DNA of 64,000 nt from an uncultured Parabacteroides sp. (GTDB lineage: Bacteria; Bacteroidota; Bacteroidia; Bacteroidales; Tannerellaceae), in the NCBI GenBank assembly GCA_944325345.1, contig CALUZV010000007.1, positions 62,001 through 126,000 on the forward strand. The letters are read 5' to 3'. Shown here piece after piece: positions 30,558 through 39,039 of the stretch; the first letter of the stretch is position 1; each line of letters opens with the position of its first letter. Below the pieces are notes generated by a model, which saw nothing but the letters and a program-made list of their open reading frames with translations, searched no databases and was not told where the DNA came from. A program made the position numbers and the translations under genes.

Positions 30558-31265
30558 TTATTCTCCTTCAAAGCAATAACCAAAGCCCAGGCGGGTTACG
30601 ATGTTCTTTCCATAGATACCTATCTTTTTCCTGAGGCGCGTTATATTGACGTCAATCGTGCGGTCGAGCACATAGACTTCGTCGCTCCATACGCGAGTCA
30701 GGATATCCTCGCGGCTCAAGACGTAGTTCCTATTCTCAAGTAAAAGTTTCAGTATCTCAAACTCCTTCTTGGTCAAGGGGATTTCCTGCCCGTCGATTGT
30801 CGCTTTGATGCGTTTCGTGTCGAGCGAGAGCGTCCGGTAGCTCAGGGTTTCTTTTTCTCCTTCTTCCTTATCGCCCGTCGCGGTGCGGCGCAAGACGGCC
30901 TTGACGCGTGCGATAACCTGCCGGATAGAGAACGGCTTCGAGATGTAGTCGTCTGCCCCCAGGTTGAAGCCCGTCAGCATATCGTTCTCCGTGTCCTTTG
31001 CCGTGAGGAAAATAATCGGCAGATGAGCCGTCTTCTCGTCGTTCTTCAACATCCGGGCCATCTTGAAGCCAGAGATTTCGCCCATCATGACGTCGAGCAA
31101 AATCAGCTGATAGCGCGTGAGGTCCAGCTCCAGCGCTTCCTCCGCGCTGTGGGCGGTATCGACCTCGAAGCCTTCTGTCTCAAGATTGAATTGCAGTATT
31201 TCACACAAATCTTCTTCGTCGTCCACGACCAAGATGCGGGTAGGGGTTGTATTGTTCGTACTCAT
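30558..31265 (-). CDS. OmpR/PhoB-family response regulator
   Basis: The 235-residue regulator has a receiver domain with acidic pair D15-D16, phospho-acceptor D58 (LILLDVMMG) and switch lysine in ISKPFSIRQ, joined to a winged-helix DNA-binding domain (PLTKKEFEILKLLLENRN, WSDEVYVLDRTIDVNITRLR). It is the first gene of a two-gene operon with the kinase. It sits next to palindrome array 4, which occupies its upstream region. A weak -7-like element (TTCCTTTG, minus strand near 31290-31297) precedes it. Target genes cannot be inferred. Confidence 0.94.
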   Translation of the reverse strand: MSTNNTTPTRILVVDDEEDLCEILQFNLETEGFEVDTAHSAEEALELDLTRYQLILLDVMMGEISGFKMARMLKNDEKTAHLPIIFLTAKDTENDMLTGFNLGADDYISKPFSIRQVIARVKAVLRRTATGDKEEGEKETLSYRTLSLDTKRIKATIDGQEIPLTKKEFEILKLLLENRNYVLSREDILTRVWSDEVYVLDRTIDVNITRLRKKIGIYGKNIVTRLGFGYCFEGE

Positions 31266-31400
31266 ATCAAGCTTTATTTATTCGATGCACAAAGGAATAT
31301 GAATGGTTTTTATAGAATATGAAAAATGTATGACAAAGGTGTTACAAATGTTTGCAGAAGTGTTGCCGCCTCTTTGAAGAGGTAGTTTTGGATAGTTGAG

Positions 31401-31549
31401 CAAGTAGTTTCCGACACTTGAGCATCTATCCGCGGACAGATGCTCATCTATCCACAGACAGATGCTCAAGTATCCGTGGATAGATGCTCAAGTATCGGCG
31501 GATAGATGAGCATCTATCGGAAACTACTTGCGCAAGTGTCCGCGCGGAC
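31401..31549. repeat. Palindrome array 4 (22-bp period)
   Basis: Palindromes are centred at 31410.5, 31432.5, 31454.5, 31476.5 and 31498.5 (spacing 22 each), with cores such as ATCTATCCGCGGACAGAT and TATCCGTGGATA, and minor ones half way (AGATGCTCATCT at 31443.5, GATAGATGAGCATCTATC at 31509.5, ACTTGCGCAAGT at 31531.5). A larger inverted pair, CAAGTAGTTTCCGA (31401-31414) and TCGGAAACTACTTG (31517-31530), closes the array around a centre at 31465.5. The array ends directly at the speA stop codon. Same design as the other arrays with half their period. Confidence 0.88.
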
Positions 31550-33448
31550 TTACTCATTCTCCAGATAGGTGTAGCCGTAGAGTCCGGAGCGGTAATTCGA
31601 GAGGAACTCGCGTCCTTCCTCGGCCGAGATTTTGCCTTGCTTCACGGCTCCGGCGACCCAAACCTCGATGGCACGAGCCATTCGCTTGGGGTTAAACTGG
31701 ACGTACTCCAAGACGTCGGCGACGGTTTCACCTTCGATAATCTTGTCGATGACGTACTTGTCGCCTTTGATTTTAATATGAACGGCATTCGTATCCCCAA
31801 AGAGATTGTGCATGTCGCCCAAGATTTCCTGGTAGGCTCCTACAAGGAAGACGCCTATATAATAAGGTTCGCCCGGCTTCAAGGGGTGGACCGGGAGGTA
31901 GTATGAGAAGTTGCGCGTCGAGATAAAGTTATCTATCTTCCCATCCGAATCGCAAGTAATATCTTGTATTGTAGCAGACTTCGTCGGCTGTTCGTCCAGA
32001 CGGCTGATAGGCATTACGGGGAAGATTTGATCGATTGCCCAAGAGTCCGGCAGGGACTGGAAGAGGGAGAAGTTGCAGAAATACTTATCAGGCAGGAGCT
32101 TCGAAATCTTCTTCAGCTCGTCAGGTGCGTGTTTGATGTTTTCCGCCATCTCATAGACCTCGCGGGCGATAGACCAGAAGAGACGTTCGACTTGCGCACG
32201 GGTCTGCAGGTCGATGAGCCCGAGGTTGAAAAGCTCGAGCGCTTCCTCGCGGCACTGGACGGTGTCGTGCCAAGTTTCAATCAAGCGAGGCTGATTGAGG
32301 TTGTCCCAGAGGTTGTAGAGTTCCTTGACTAATTCGTGCGCATCCGGTTGCAGTTCTTCATTGTCGTCGCAGATGGGAAGGCCGGCACTGGCTAATACTT
32401 CAAAAATCAAGACCGAGTGATGAGCGGTGAGCGACCTGCCCGACTCGGTGATGATGTTAGGCTGTTCCATATTATGCTTCATGCAGATGTCGGCGAGCGA
32501 CGATACCGCATCGTTCACATACTCTTGGATGGAGTAGTTCATGCTGTTGCCGCTAAGGGGCGAGCGCGTCCCATCGTAGTCCACGCCAAGACCTCCGCCA
32601 ATGTCGAAGAAGCGGATATTGAAGCCCATCTTGCGGAGCTGCACGTAGAACTGGGTAGCCTCGCGGAGGGCAGTCTTGATTCTGCGGATGTTGGTAACTT
32701 GGCTTCCGATATGGAAATGGATGAGTTGGAGGCAGTCGCCAAGTCCGTTAGCTTTAAGCATATCAAGCGCATCAAGGAGTTCGCTCGAATTGAGGCCGAA
32801 CTTGCTGACGTCGCCCCCTGATTCTTCCCACTTTCCGCTACCAGAGCTTGCCAGCTTGATGCGGATGCCGATGTTGGGACGGACGTTCATGCGCTTGGCC
32901 AGTGTCGCAAGGGTATGCAGCTCCATCATCTTCTCGACAACGATGAAGACTTGGCGGCCCATCTTCTGAGCCAGGAGAGCAAGTTCGATGTAGCTCTCGT
33001 CCTTGTAGCCGTTGCAGACAATCATGGCATCGTCGTCGATACCGATGGAGAGGACGGCGTGCAACTCGGGTTTGGAACCTGCCTCTAATCCAATGTTGTA
33101 CTTGTTGCCATGGCTGACAATCTCCTCGACAACTGGATGCATCTGGTTCACCTTAATCGGATAAATGATATAGTTCTTGGCATGGTATCCATACTCTTTG
33201 GCTGCCTTCTCGAAACAGTTGGAGATTTTTTCTATCCGGTTATTCAGAATATCAGGGAAACGCAACAACAAAGGAGCAGCTACATCATGCAACTGTAGTT
33301 CTTCCATCAACTCCTTCAAGTCGATAGTTGGACCTCCGGGCTTGGGTTGGACGGTTACATGCCCTTTCTCGTTCACCGAAAAATAATTCAGACCCCAACC
33401 GTTTACGTTATACAGCTCGGCTGAATCTTCAATTTTCCATTTTCTCAT
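31550..33448 (-). CDS. speA: Biosynthetic arginine decarboxylase
   Basis: The 632-residue PLP enzyme converts arginine to agmatine, the entry to putrescine and spermidine synthesis. The PLP lysine lies in IIYPIKVNQMHPVV near residue 100, followed by the glycine-rich FFDIGGGLGVDYDG and a C-terminal barrel with the GAYQEILGDMHNLFGD segment. It starts 27 nt downstream of queE and is read from the queD promoter unless it has its own; the pairing of polyamine and queuosine genes here is probably positional only. Confidence 0.95.
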   Translation of the reverse strand: MRKWKIEDSAELYNVNGWGLNYFSVNEKGHVTVQPKPGGPTIDLKELMEELQLHDVAAPLLLRFPDILNNRIEKISNCFEKAAKEYGYHAKNYIIYPIKVNQMHPVVEEIVSHGNKYNIGLEAGSKPELHAVLSIGIDDDAMIVCNGYKDESYIELALLAQKMGRQVFIVVEKMMELHTLATLAKRMNVRPNIGIRIKLASSGSGKWEESGGDVSKFGLNSSELLDALDMLKANGLGDCLQLIHFHIGSQVTNIRRIKTALREATQFYVQLRKMGFNIRFFDIGGGLGVDYDGTRSPLSGNSMNYSIQEYVNDAVSSLADICMKHNMEQPNIITESGRSLTAHHSVLIFEVLASAGLPICDDNEELQPDAHELVKELYNLWDNLNQPRLIETWHDTVQCREEALELFNLGLIDLQTRAQVERLFWSIAREVYEMAENIKHAPDELKKISKLLPDKYFCNFSLFQSLPDSWAIDQIFPVMPISRLDEQPTKSATIQDITCDSDGKIDNFISTRNFSYYLPVHPLKPGEPYYIGVFLVGAYQEILGDMHNLFGDTNAVHIKIKGDKYVIDKIIEGETVADVLEYVQFNPKRMARAIEVWVAGAVKQGKISAEEGREFLSNYRSGLYGYTYLENE

Positions 33449-33475
33449 TTATCTTCGTGATTAATTAAAGTGAAT

Positions 33476-34027
33476 TTATTGTATTCCGATAAGTTTATGT
33501 GTTTGCAAACTAAGCCGCCAATGCGGATGCTCGAGGATGTAACGGATGACCTCCTCCGTATTCTGGCATGAGCAAGGTTGCAGGAAGTAATGCTCGGCCT
33601 CGATGTTGCGGAAGTACGTCTCCACGTCTTGCCCCGTGTAAACTACCTTCACCTCGTCGGCCTTCTTCAAGATTACCGCTGCCCCTTCTTTCGGCGAGCA
33701 GGTAATCCAGAGGTTATCCGACTGCGGCAAGGGGCGCGTCCCGTTTGTCTCGATACACAGGAAATATCCTTCATCTGTCAGGCGGTCGATGAAAGCCTGG
33801 TCGATCCAGAGGGCTGGTTCCCCTCCGGTCAGAATGACTTGCCGCGAAGGGTATTGGCGTATGGCGTCGATGATTTCCTTGTCGCTCATCATTTTCCCTT
33901 CTTCATGCTGGGTATCACAGAAGCTGCACTTCAAGTTACACCCCGAGAAGCGGACGAAGACAGAAGGCGTGCCGGTAAAGAAACCCTCCCCCTGCAGACT
34001 GTAGAATATCTCGTTAATCTTCCTCAT
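33476..34027 (-). CDS. queE: 7-carboxy-7-deazaguanine synthase
   Basis: The 183-residue radical-SAM enzyme makes 7-carboxy-7-deazaguanine from carboxytetrahydropterin in queuosine synthesis. The cluster motif is C30, C34, C37 (SGCNLKCSFCDTQ), after the family start MRKINEIFYSLQGEG. VILTGGEPAL follows. It overlaps the end of queD by 14 nt. The short form, without the long insertion seen in some homologues, is usual in Bacteroidota. Confidence 0.95.
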   Translation of the reverse strand: MRKINEIFYSLQGEGFFTGTPSVFVRFSGCNLKCSFCDTQHEEGKMMSDKEIIDAIRQYPSRQVILTGGEPALWIDQAFIDRLTDEGYFLCIETNGTRPLPQSDNLWITCSPKEGAAVILKKADEVKVVYTGQDVETYFRNIEAEHYFLQPCSCQNTEEVIRYILEHPHWRLSLQTHKLIGIQ

Positions 34028-34346
34028 AAATAACCATATTACCTTCCGACTCCTGCACTTCTACTTTATAGCACGCGGGTATCTGTTCGCATATCCAGCG
34101 GGCTATGTTCTCTGCCGTCGGGTTGAAGGGGAGTACTTCGTTCAGATTCTTGTGGTCGAGCTGCCCTTGGATGTTTTGCTTGATGTGGCTAAAGTCCGTT
34201 ACCATGCCGTTCTCGTCTAATTCTTTCGCACGGCAATAGACCGTTACAATCCAGTTGTGCCCATGAAGGTTAGAGCACTTGCTCTCGTAGGTGAGCGAGA
34301 GGCTATGGGCTGCCGATATTTCCAAACGCTTGATTACTGTGTACAT
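34014..34346 (-). CDS. queD: 6-carboxy-5,6,7,8-tetrahydropterin synthase
   Basis: The 110-residue enzyme produces the queuosine precursor used by QueE. Zinc ligands H14, H28 and H30 (SAAHSL, NLHGHNW) and catalytic C24 (ESKCSN) are present, with the C-terminal glutamate region VEVQESEG. A well-spaced promoter (-33 TTG near 34405-34407, -7 TACTTTTG at 34377-34384, minus strand) precedes it. Tetrahydropterin synthase activity for another pterin is less likely given queE next door. Confidence 0.95.
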   Translation of the reverse strand: MYTVIKRLEISAAHSLSLTYESKCSNLHGHNWIVTVYCRAKELDENGMVTDFSHIKQNIQGQLDHKNLNEVLPFNPTAENIARWICEQIPACYKVEVQESEGNMVIYEED

Positions 34347-34376
34347 CCTTGTTTTTTATCTGTTAAAATGATTGCG

Positions 34377-34384
34377 CAAAAGTA
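34377..34384 (-). promoter_or_regulatory. -7 promoter element for queD-queE-speA
   Basis: Minus-strand TACTTTTG with a TTG about 20 bp further upstream, 31 nt before the queD ATG. Confidence 0.65.
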
Positions 34385-34418
34385 CGACAATTATTTATGC
34401 CATGCAATAATGCGCTCT

Positions 34419-34889
34419 TTAAAATACCGCTACAATCCGTTCGAGCCACTCGCGGTCTGTCTCGTCGAATTCCGCCAGCCGGTCGCTGTCGATATCGAGC
34501 ACGCCGACGACTTCCTTTTCCTTATTATATATAGGCACGACGATTTCCGACCGTGATGCCGAGCTGCAAGCAATATGCCCGGGGAATTTATCCACATCAG
34601 GAACAACCAGCGTCTTGCCTTCCTTCCAAGCCGTCCCGCATACGCCCCGTCCGTACCGGATACGGGTGCACGCTATCGGTCCTTGGAACGGTCCGAGCAC
34701 CAACTCGCCATCTTCCACCAGATAGAATCCGACCCAGAAGAAGCCAAACGTCTGCTTCAGCGCTGCCGCCACGTTCGCAAGGTTCGCCACCCGGTTGCTT
34801 TCGCCTTCTACCAGCGCCTTAATCTGCGGGAGGAGGGTGGCATACATCTCTTTTTTTCCTCTCTTGTCGATTATCAATTCTTCAGCCAT
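34419..34889 (-). CDS. msrC: GAF-domain protein, likely free methionine-(R)-sulfoxide reductase
   Basis: The 156-residue single GAF domain has the cysteines of the fRMsr family: one in GPIACTRIRYGRGVCGTAW (two residues) and one in PGHIACSSASRSEIVVP. It also shares the pattern FWVGFYLVEDGELVLGPFQG. Family members reduce free methionine-R-sulfoxide. The start at 34889 (MAEELIIDKRG) fits a TACCTTTG element at 34913-34920; the frame is open further up but would run into the divergent promoter. Confidence 0.88.
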   Translation of the reverse strand: MAEELIIDKRGKKEMYATLLPQIKALVEGESNRVANLANVAAALKQTFGFFWVGFYLVEDGELVLGPFQGPIACTRIRYGRGVCGTAWKEGKTLVVPDVDKFPGHIACSSASRSEIVVPIYNKEKEVVGVLDIDSDRLAEFDETDREWLERIVAVF

Positions 34890-34912
34890 ATCATATACTC
34901 TTTTCGTGCCGA

Positions 34913-34935
34913 CAAAGGTAAAAATATTATCTTTG
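34913..34935. promoter_or_regulatory. Overlapping divergent promoters, GAF gene and MATE gene
   Basis: TACCTTTG on the minus strand (34913-34920) serves the GAF gene. TATCTTTG on the plus strand (34928-34935) serves the MATE gene. The -7 boxes are separated by only 7 bp, so polymerase bound at one should block the other. Confidence 0.65.
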
Positions 34936-34962
34936 CAAACCGTTTTAAAATTGAAATATCCA

Positions 34963-36312
34963 ATGGCAGATAAAAATTCTCCCCTTATTCTTGGAACCGA
35001 GCCTATCGGCAAGCTTCTGGCTCGCTATTCCATCCCGGCCATCATCGCCATGACCGCTTCTTCCTTATATAATATGGTCGATAGCATCTTCATCGGGCAT
35101 GGAGTAGGTCCGATGGCCATCGCCGGTCTGGCATTAACCTTCCCCTTGATGAACTTAGCTGCCGCCTTTGGCTCGCTCGTGGGTGTCGGAGCCTCCACGC
35201 TGGTTTCCGTCAAGCTGGGACAGAAGGACTACGTGGGCGCCAATCATGTCCTGGGCAATGTCTTGGTCTTGAACATCATCATGGGTATCCTCTTCTCGGT
35301 AGTTTTCCTCCTCTTCCTCGACCCGGTGCTCTACTTCTTCGGTGCGAGCGAACAGACACTTCCCTACGCCCGCGACTATATGGAAGTCATCCTCTACGGA
35401 AATGTAGTTACCCATATCTACCTGGGCTTGAATAACCTCCTCCGCTCCTCGGGCCATCCCAAGATGGCGATGTACGCTACCCTGGCCTCCGTCGTCATCA
35501 ACTGTGCCCTGAATCCCCTCTTCATTTTCTCCTGGGGCTGGGGCATCAAGGGTTCTGCTTGGGCCACGGTCATTTCGCAGGTCATCTCCCTCGTCTGGCT
35601 GCTCTGGCATTTTTCCAAAAAATCCGAACTGTTGCATTTTCGGAAAGGCATTTACGGATTGCACCGCGACCTGGTGTCGGCCATGCTCTCCATCGGCCTC
35701 TCGCCCTTCCTGATGAACCTGTGCTCGTGCCTCATCGTCCTTTTGATTAACCTCGGCCTGAAGGAACACGGGGGCGACGTGGCGATTGGGGCTTACGGTA
35801 TCGTGAACCGCATCACCTTCCTTTTCATCATGATTATCATGGGTTTCAACCAAGGGATGCAACCCATCGCGGGATACAACTTCGGGGCGCGCCAGTTCCC
35901 CCGTGTCTTGGAGGTTACGCGGATGACGACGTGGTGGGCTGTCGGCGTCGCCACGTTTGGTTTCCTGCTCTGTCATTTGGCTCCGAGGGCCGTGATTTGC
36001 CTTTTCACGACGGATGAAGAGCTGGTCAGCGTCGCCGTCAAGGGTTTACATATCGTGTTCCTGGTCTTCCCGATCGTCGGATTCCAGATGGTGGCCTCGA
36101 ACTTCTTCCTCTCCGTCGGCCTATCGCGCCAAGCAATCTTCCTATCGCTGACGCGGCAACTTATTTTTCTCATCCCGAGCCTTATCATCCTGCCCCGCTT
36201 CTTCGGGCAAGTCGGCGTGTGGGGTAGCATACCCCTCGCGGACTTTACGGCAGCTATCGTAACGGCAATCATGCTCATGCGGCAGTTCCGGAAATTCAAA
36301 ACGGCCTCGTAA
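34963..36312 (+). CDS. MATE-family efflux transporter
   Basis: The 449-residue protein has twelve hydrophobic segments and the MATE pattern: PIGKLLARYSIPAIIAMTAS, YNMVDSIFIGHGVGPMAIAG, and in the second half GFNQGMQPIAGYNFGA. It probably exports cationic compounds or drugs using a Na+ or H+ gradient. The start at 34963 follows the TATCTTTG promoter by 28 nt; the frame upstream overlaps the divergent GAF gene and is not used. Substrate unknown. Confidence 0.93.
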   Translation: MADKNSPLILGTEPIGKLLARYSIPAIIAMTASSLYNMVDSIFIGHGVGPMAIAGLALTFPLMNLAAAFGSLVGVGASTLVSVKLGQKDYVGANHVLGNVLVLNIIMGILFSVVFLLFLDPVLYFFGASEQTLPYARDYMEVILYGNVVTHIYLGLNNLLRSSGHPKMAMYATLASVVINCALNPLFIFSWGWGIKGSAWATVISQVISLVWLLWHFSKKSELLHFRKGIYGLHRDLVSAMLSIGLSPFLMNLCSCLIVLLINLGLKEHGGDVAIGAYGIVNRITFLFIMIIMGFNQGMQPIAGYNFGARQFPRVLEVTRMTTWWAVGVATFGFLLCHLAPRAVICLFTTDEELVSVAVKGLHIVFLVFPIVGFQMVASNFFLSVGLSRQAIFLSLTRQLIFLIPSLIILPRFFGQVGVWGSIPLADFTAAIVTAIMLMRQFRKFKTAS

Positions 36313-36343
36313 AAGCTCTCCGGAATTTGCGGAAATCCTGAAA

Positions 36344-36502
36344 TAGCCCTACAATTTGCCTGTAGAAAGTTCTACGAACAAATTGTAGGGCTACATTTTT
36401 ATTGTAGAACTTTCTACGATGTCGATGTATAGTTACAACAATATCGTAGAAAGTTCTACGTTGTTGTTGTAATAGTACAAAAGCATCGTAGAAAGTTCTA
36501 CA
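36344..36502. repeat. Palindrome array 5 (exact 21-bp alternating palindromes)
   Basis: Two palindrome types alternate with centres exactly 21 bp apart. GTAGAAAGTTCTAC-type palindromes are centred at 36368.5, 36410.5, 36452.5 and 36494.5. Weaker ones lie half way (TAGCCCTA at 36347.5, TGTAGGGCTACA at 36389.5, TGTATAGTTACA at 36431.5, TTGTAATAGTACAA at 36473.5). The 21-nt word at 36369-36389 agrees at 16 of 21 positions with the reverse complement of the following 21 nt. It starts about 30 nt after the MATE stop codon. Confidence 0.93.
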
Positions 36503-36675
36503 ATGAAATTGTCATAGTGTATTGGCAACAAACGAGCAGCTTCAGACCTGTCGAGCATCTGTTTTTGCACGCTGTAAATCTCTGCAGATTGAACAAAATC
36601 CGCTTTCAGGACTTGAAAATCTTCGGCAAAGCCAAATTTCTCCCTTTTTATAGTTCTTTTTTCATTTTATTCCTC

Positions 36676-36683
36676 TACCTTTG
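36676..36683 (+). promoter_or_regulatory. -7 promoter element for the kinase-like gene
   Basis: TACCTTTG, a perfect TAnnTTTG, 26 nt before the ATG. Confidence 0.65.
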
Positions 36684-36708
36684 AGCAGACAAAATATTCA
36701 ACAACATT

Positions 36709-37329
36709 ATGGATGCTAAAATCATACTCACAATAGGCCGCCAATTCGGCAGTGGAGGTCGCGAGATAGGGAAGAAGCTGGCAAAATCGCTCGGCATTGC
36801 GTATTACGACAAGGAATTGCTGGCCGAAGCCGCGAAAGAGAGTGGACTATGCGAAGATGTCTTCGCCAAGGCCGACGAGCGGACCTCGCACGGGCTGGCC
36901 TACGCCTTCAACATGGGTTTTGCGTACATGGGGATGCTGACTCCCTATAACGACGTGCTTTCCAACGACACCCTGTTCCGTTATCAGAGCGACGCCATCC
37001 GGAAAATAGCTGAGAAGGGCTCGTGTGTCCTCGTCGGACGTTGCGCCGACTATATCCTGCGCGATGACCCGGGGCTCATGAGCTTTTTCATTCATAACCG
37101 GCCCGATATACGGGTGCAACGCATCATCAGCGACCTCGGTATCACGGTGGAAGAGGCCAAGGAGAAGATGGCCAAGATTGACAAGTCCCGTGCGGCCTAC
37201 TATAATTATTATACGAATAAGACGTGGGGGATGTCCTCGACCTACGACCTGTCCATCGATGCCTCGGTGCTGGGGATCGACGGGACGGTGGACTTCATGA
37301 AGACATTTGTGGAACGAAAATTTAAATAA
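36709..37329 (+). CDS. Cytidylate kinase-like protein
   Basis: The 206-residue P-loop protein starts with ILTIGRQFGSGGREIGKKLA, the modified Walker A of the cytidylate-kinase-like family (PF13189), and has the arginine-rich VLVGRCADYILRD region. These proteins are widespread in Bacteroidales beside the true cmk and their substrate is not established. It is followed after 12 nt by the esterase gene, so the two share a transcript. Confidence 0.85.
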   Translation: MDAKIILTIGRQFGSGGREIGKKLAKSLGIAYYDKELLAEAAKESGLCEDVFAKADERTSHGLAYAFNMGFAYMGMLTPYNDVLSNDTLFRYQSDAIRKIAEKGSCVLVGRCADYILRDDPGLMSFFIHNRPDIRVQRIISDLGITVEEAKEKMAKIDKSRAAYYNYYTNKTWGMSSTYDLSIDASVLGIDGTVDFMKTFVERKFK

Positions 37330-37341
37330 AAAGGAAAAGTT

Positions 37342-39039
37342 ATGGATGATTCGAGTAAATCTATGCTGGGCCGCCGCTCTTTTATTAAGTCCCTGGGCTT
37401 GGGGACGGCAGCCTTGACGACCGGGACGCTTGCCCCGTTTGCAACTTCCTGCTCCGGCGACGGCGGGAAGGAAAAAGAAGCGGCTCCCGTGGAGGAACCG
37501 CCGGTTTTACAGATTGGTGATGACATAGCCGTGGCTTCGACGGCCTACGGAAGGGTGAAAGGCTATATTATGAACGGGGTATATACCTTCATGGGTATTC
37601 CCTACGGGGCTGATACATCGGGGAAGAACCGCTTTATGCCGCCTGTGAAGCCTCAGCCGTGGGACGGCATTCTCCCGACGGTCTTCCTGCCTAATTCGGC
37701 ACCGCAAAATATGCCTTATCCCCGCGAACCGAACTCGTATGCGGCCTTCGTGGACCATTGGAACTACGACCTCTTCAGTGAAGACTGCCTCCGCCTGAAT
37801 GTTTGGACCAACGGACTGGCGGATGGGAAGAAAAGGCCGGTAATCGTCTGGTTCCACGGCGGTGGTTATTCCAACGGAAACTTGATGGAGCAAGACGGCT
37901 ATCATGGCGAGAACTTGGCGAAGCAGGGCGACATTGTTTTCTGCTCTGTAAACCATCGCTTGAATGCTTTCGGATTCAGCGACCTCTCTGTCGTGGGTGG
38001 CGAGAAATATAAGTTGTCCGGCAACGTGGGTGCGCTGGATATGGTGGCTGCTTTGGAGTGGATACACGAGAATATTGCCAATTTCGGAGGCGATCCGGAG
38101 AATGTAACCATCATTGGGCAGTCCGGCGGAGGCGCGAAAGTCTGCGTCCTGGCCTCGATGCCTCAGGCAAAAGGTTTAGTACATAAAGCGGTGGCCCTTA
38201 GCGGCACGGCTATCAATGGGACAAACAAGAAACTCTCCGGTATGCTGGGCGAATATATCCTGAAAGAAGCCGGACTGAAGAAAGGCGAGGTCGATAAACT
38301 CCAGGAATTGCCGTGGAAGGACTATCTGGACATTGCCAACCGTGCTTTATCCAAGATGCGACAGGAGAATGCCGATGCCGCCGTAGGTTTCAGCCCCGTC
38401 GGGGATGGTATCTGCCTTCCCGAGGGCACTTTCTTTTCCGAACCACTGCCTGACGCGCCTGATATCCCTATTCTATTCTGCACAACCTTCCATGAGCAGA
38501 GTATAAGCCGCACCGACGCCGCGCTGGAGCGTATGACCAAGGACGAAGCCGTCGGTTTCCTCCAAAAACGTTATGGCGACCAGGCTAAAAATATCGTAGA
38601 TTCCTACGCCATGAACTTCCCCGATGCGAAACCCGTCGAATTGGTGGATTTAATCCTCTCGAACCGCAGTCGGGTAGTTGCTGCTGCCGAGGCGAAGAAG
38701 CATCAGACTTCGCCAGTCTATGTCGCATGGTTCGGATGGTGCCCGCCGTTGTTCGACGGACGGATGCGCGCCTTCCACTGCTTAGATATCTGTTTCTGGT
38801 TCCTCAATACAGACCGGATGGTAACGCATACCGGCGGCGGAGAGCGCCCGCGCAAGCTCTCGAAGATGATGTCAGAAGCGCTATTGCAGTTTGCCCGCAC
38901 GGGAGACCCCAATGGCGGTTCGCTACCGAAGTGGGACGAGTTCACCGTCGAGAAAGGCGAAACGATGATCCTCAACGACACCTGCGAAATGGCCCTCGAC
39001 CCCGACCGTCAGGCCCGCCACGCCCTACCGCAGGCGTAA
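37342..39039 (+). CDS. Type-B carboxylesterase, Tat lipoprotein
   Basis: The 565-residue alpha/beta hydrolase has a twin-arginine signal (GRRSFIKSLGLG) followed by a lipobox-like FATSC, so it is probably exported folded and lipid-anchored. The N-terminal family motif EDCLRLNVWTNG and the nucleophile elbow IGQSGGGAKV are present; the elbow reads GQSGG rather than the common GESAGG. It hydrolyses an unknown ester. Its last 15 bases overlap the end of the convergent MFS gene. Confidence 0.88.
   Translation: MDDSSKSMLGRRSFIKSLGLGTAALTTGTLAPFATSCSGDGGKEKEAAPVEEPPVLQIGDDIAVASTAYGRVKGYIMNGVYTFMGIPYGADTSGKNRFMPPVKPQPWDGILPTVFLPNSAPQNMPYPREPNSYAAFVDHWNYDLFSEDCLRLNVWTNGLADGKKRPVIVWFHGGGYSNGNLMEQDGYHGENLAKQGDIVFCSVNHRLNAFGFSDLSVVGGEKYKLSGNVGALDMVAALEWIHENIANFGGDPENVTIIGQSGGGAKVCVLASMPQAKGLVHKAVALSGTAINGTNKKLSGMLGEYILKEAGLKKGEVDKLQELPWKDYLDIANRALSKMRQENADAAVGFSPVGDGICLPEGTFFSEPLPDAPDIPILFCTTFHEQSISRTDAALERMTKDEAVGFLQKRYGDQAKNIVDSYAMNFPDAKPVELVDLILSNRSRVVAAAEAKKHQTSPVYVAWFGWCPPLFDGRMRAFHCLDICFWFLNTDRMVTHTGGGERPRKLSKMMSEALLQFARTGDPNGGSLPKWDEFTVEKGETMILNDTCEMALDPDRQARHALPQA

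Larger units (their letters stand above)
36313..36708 (+). other. 396-bp gene-free region
   Basis: Contains palindrome array 5 (36344-36502), then about 170 bp without recognisable structure, and the promoter of the kinase-like gene (TACCTTTG, 36676-36683). Confidence 0.6.

Noticed and set aside
34419..34889. GAF protein as part of a signalling kinase
   Set aside because: The single domain has the cysteines of the free methionine sulfoxide reductase family and no kinase or output domain is attached.
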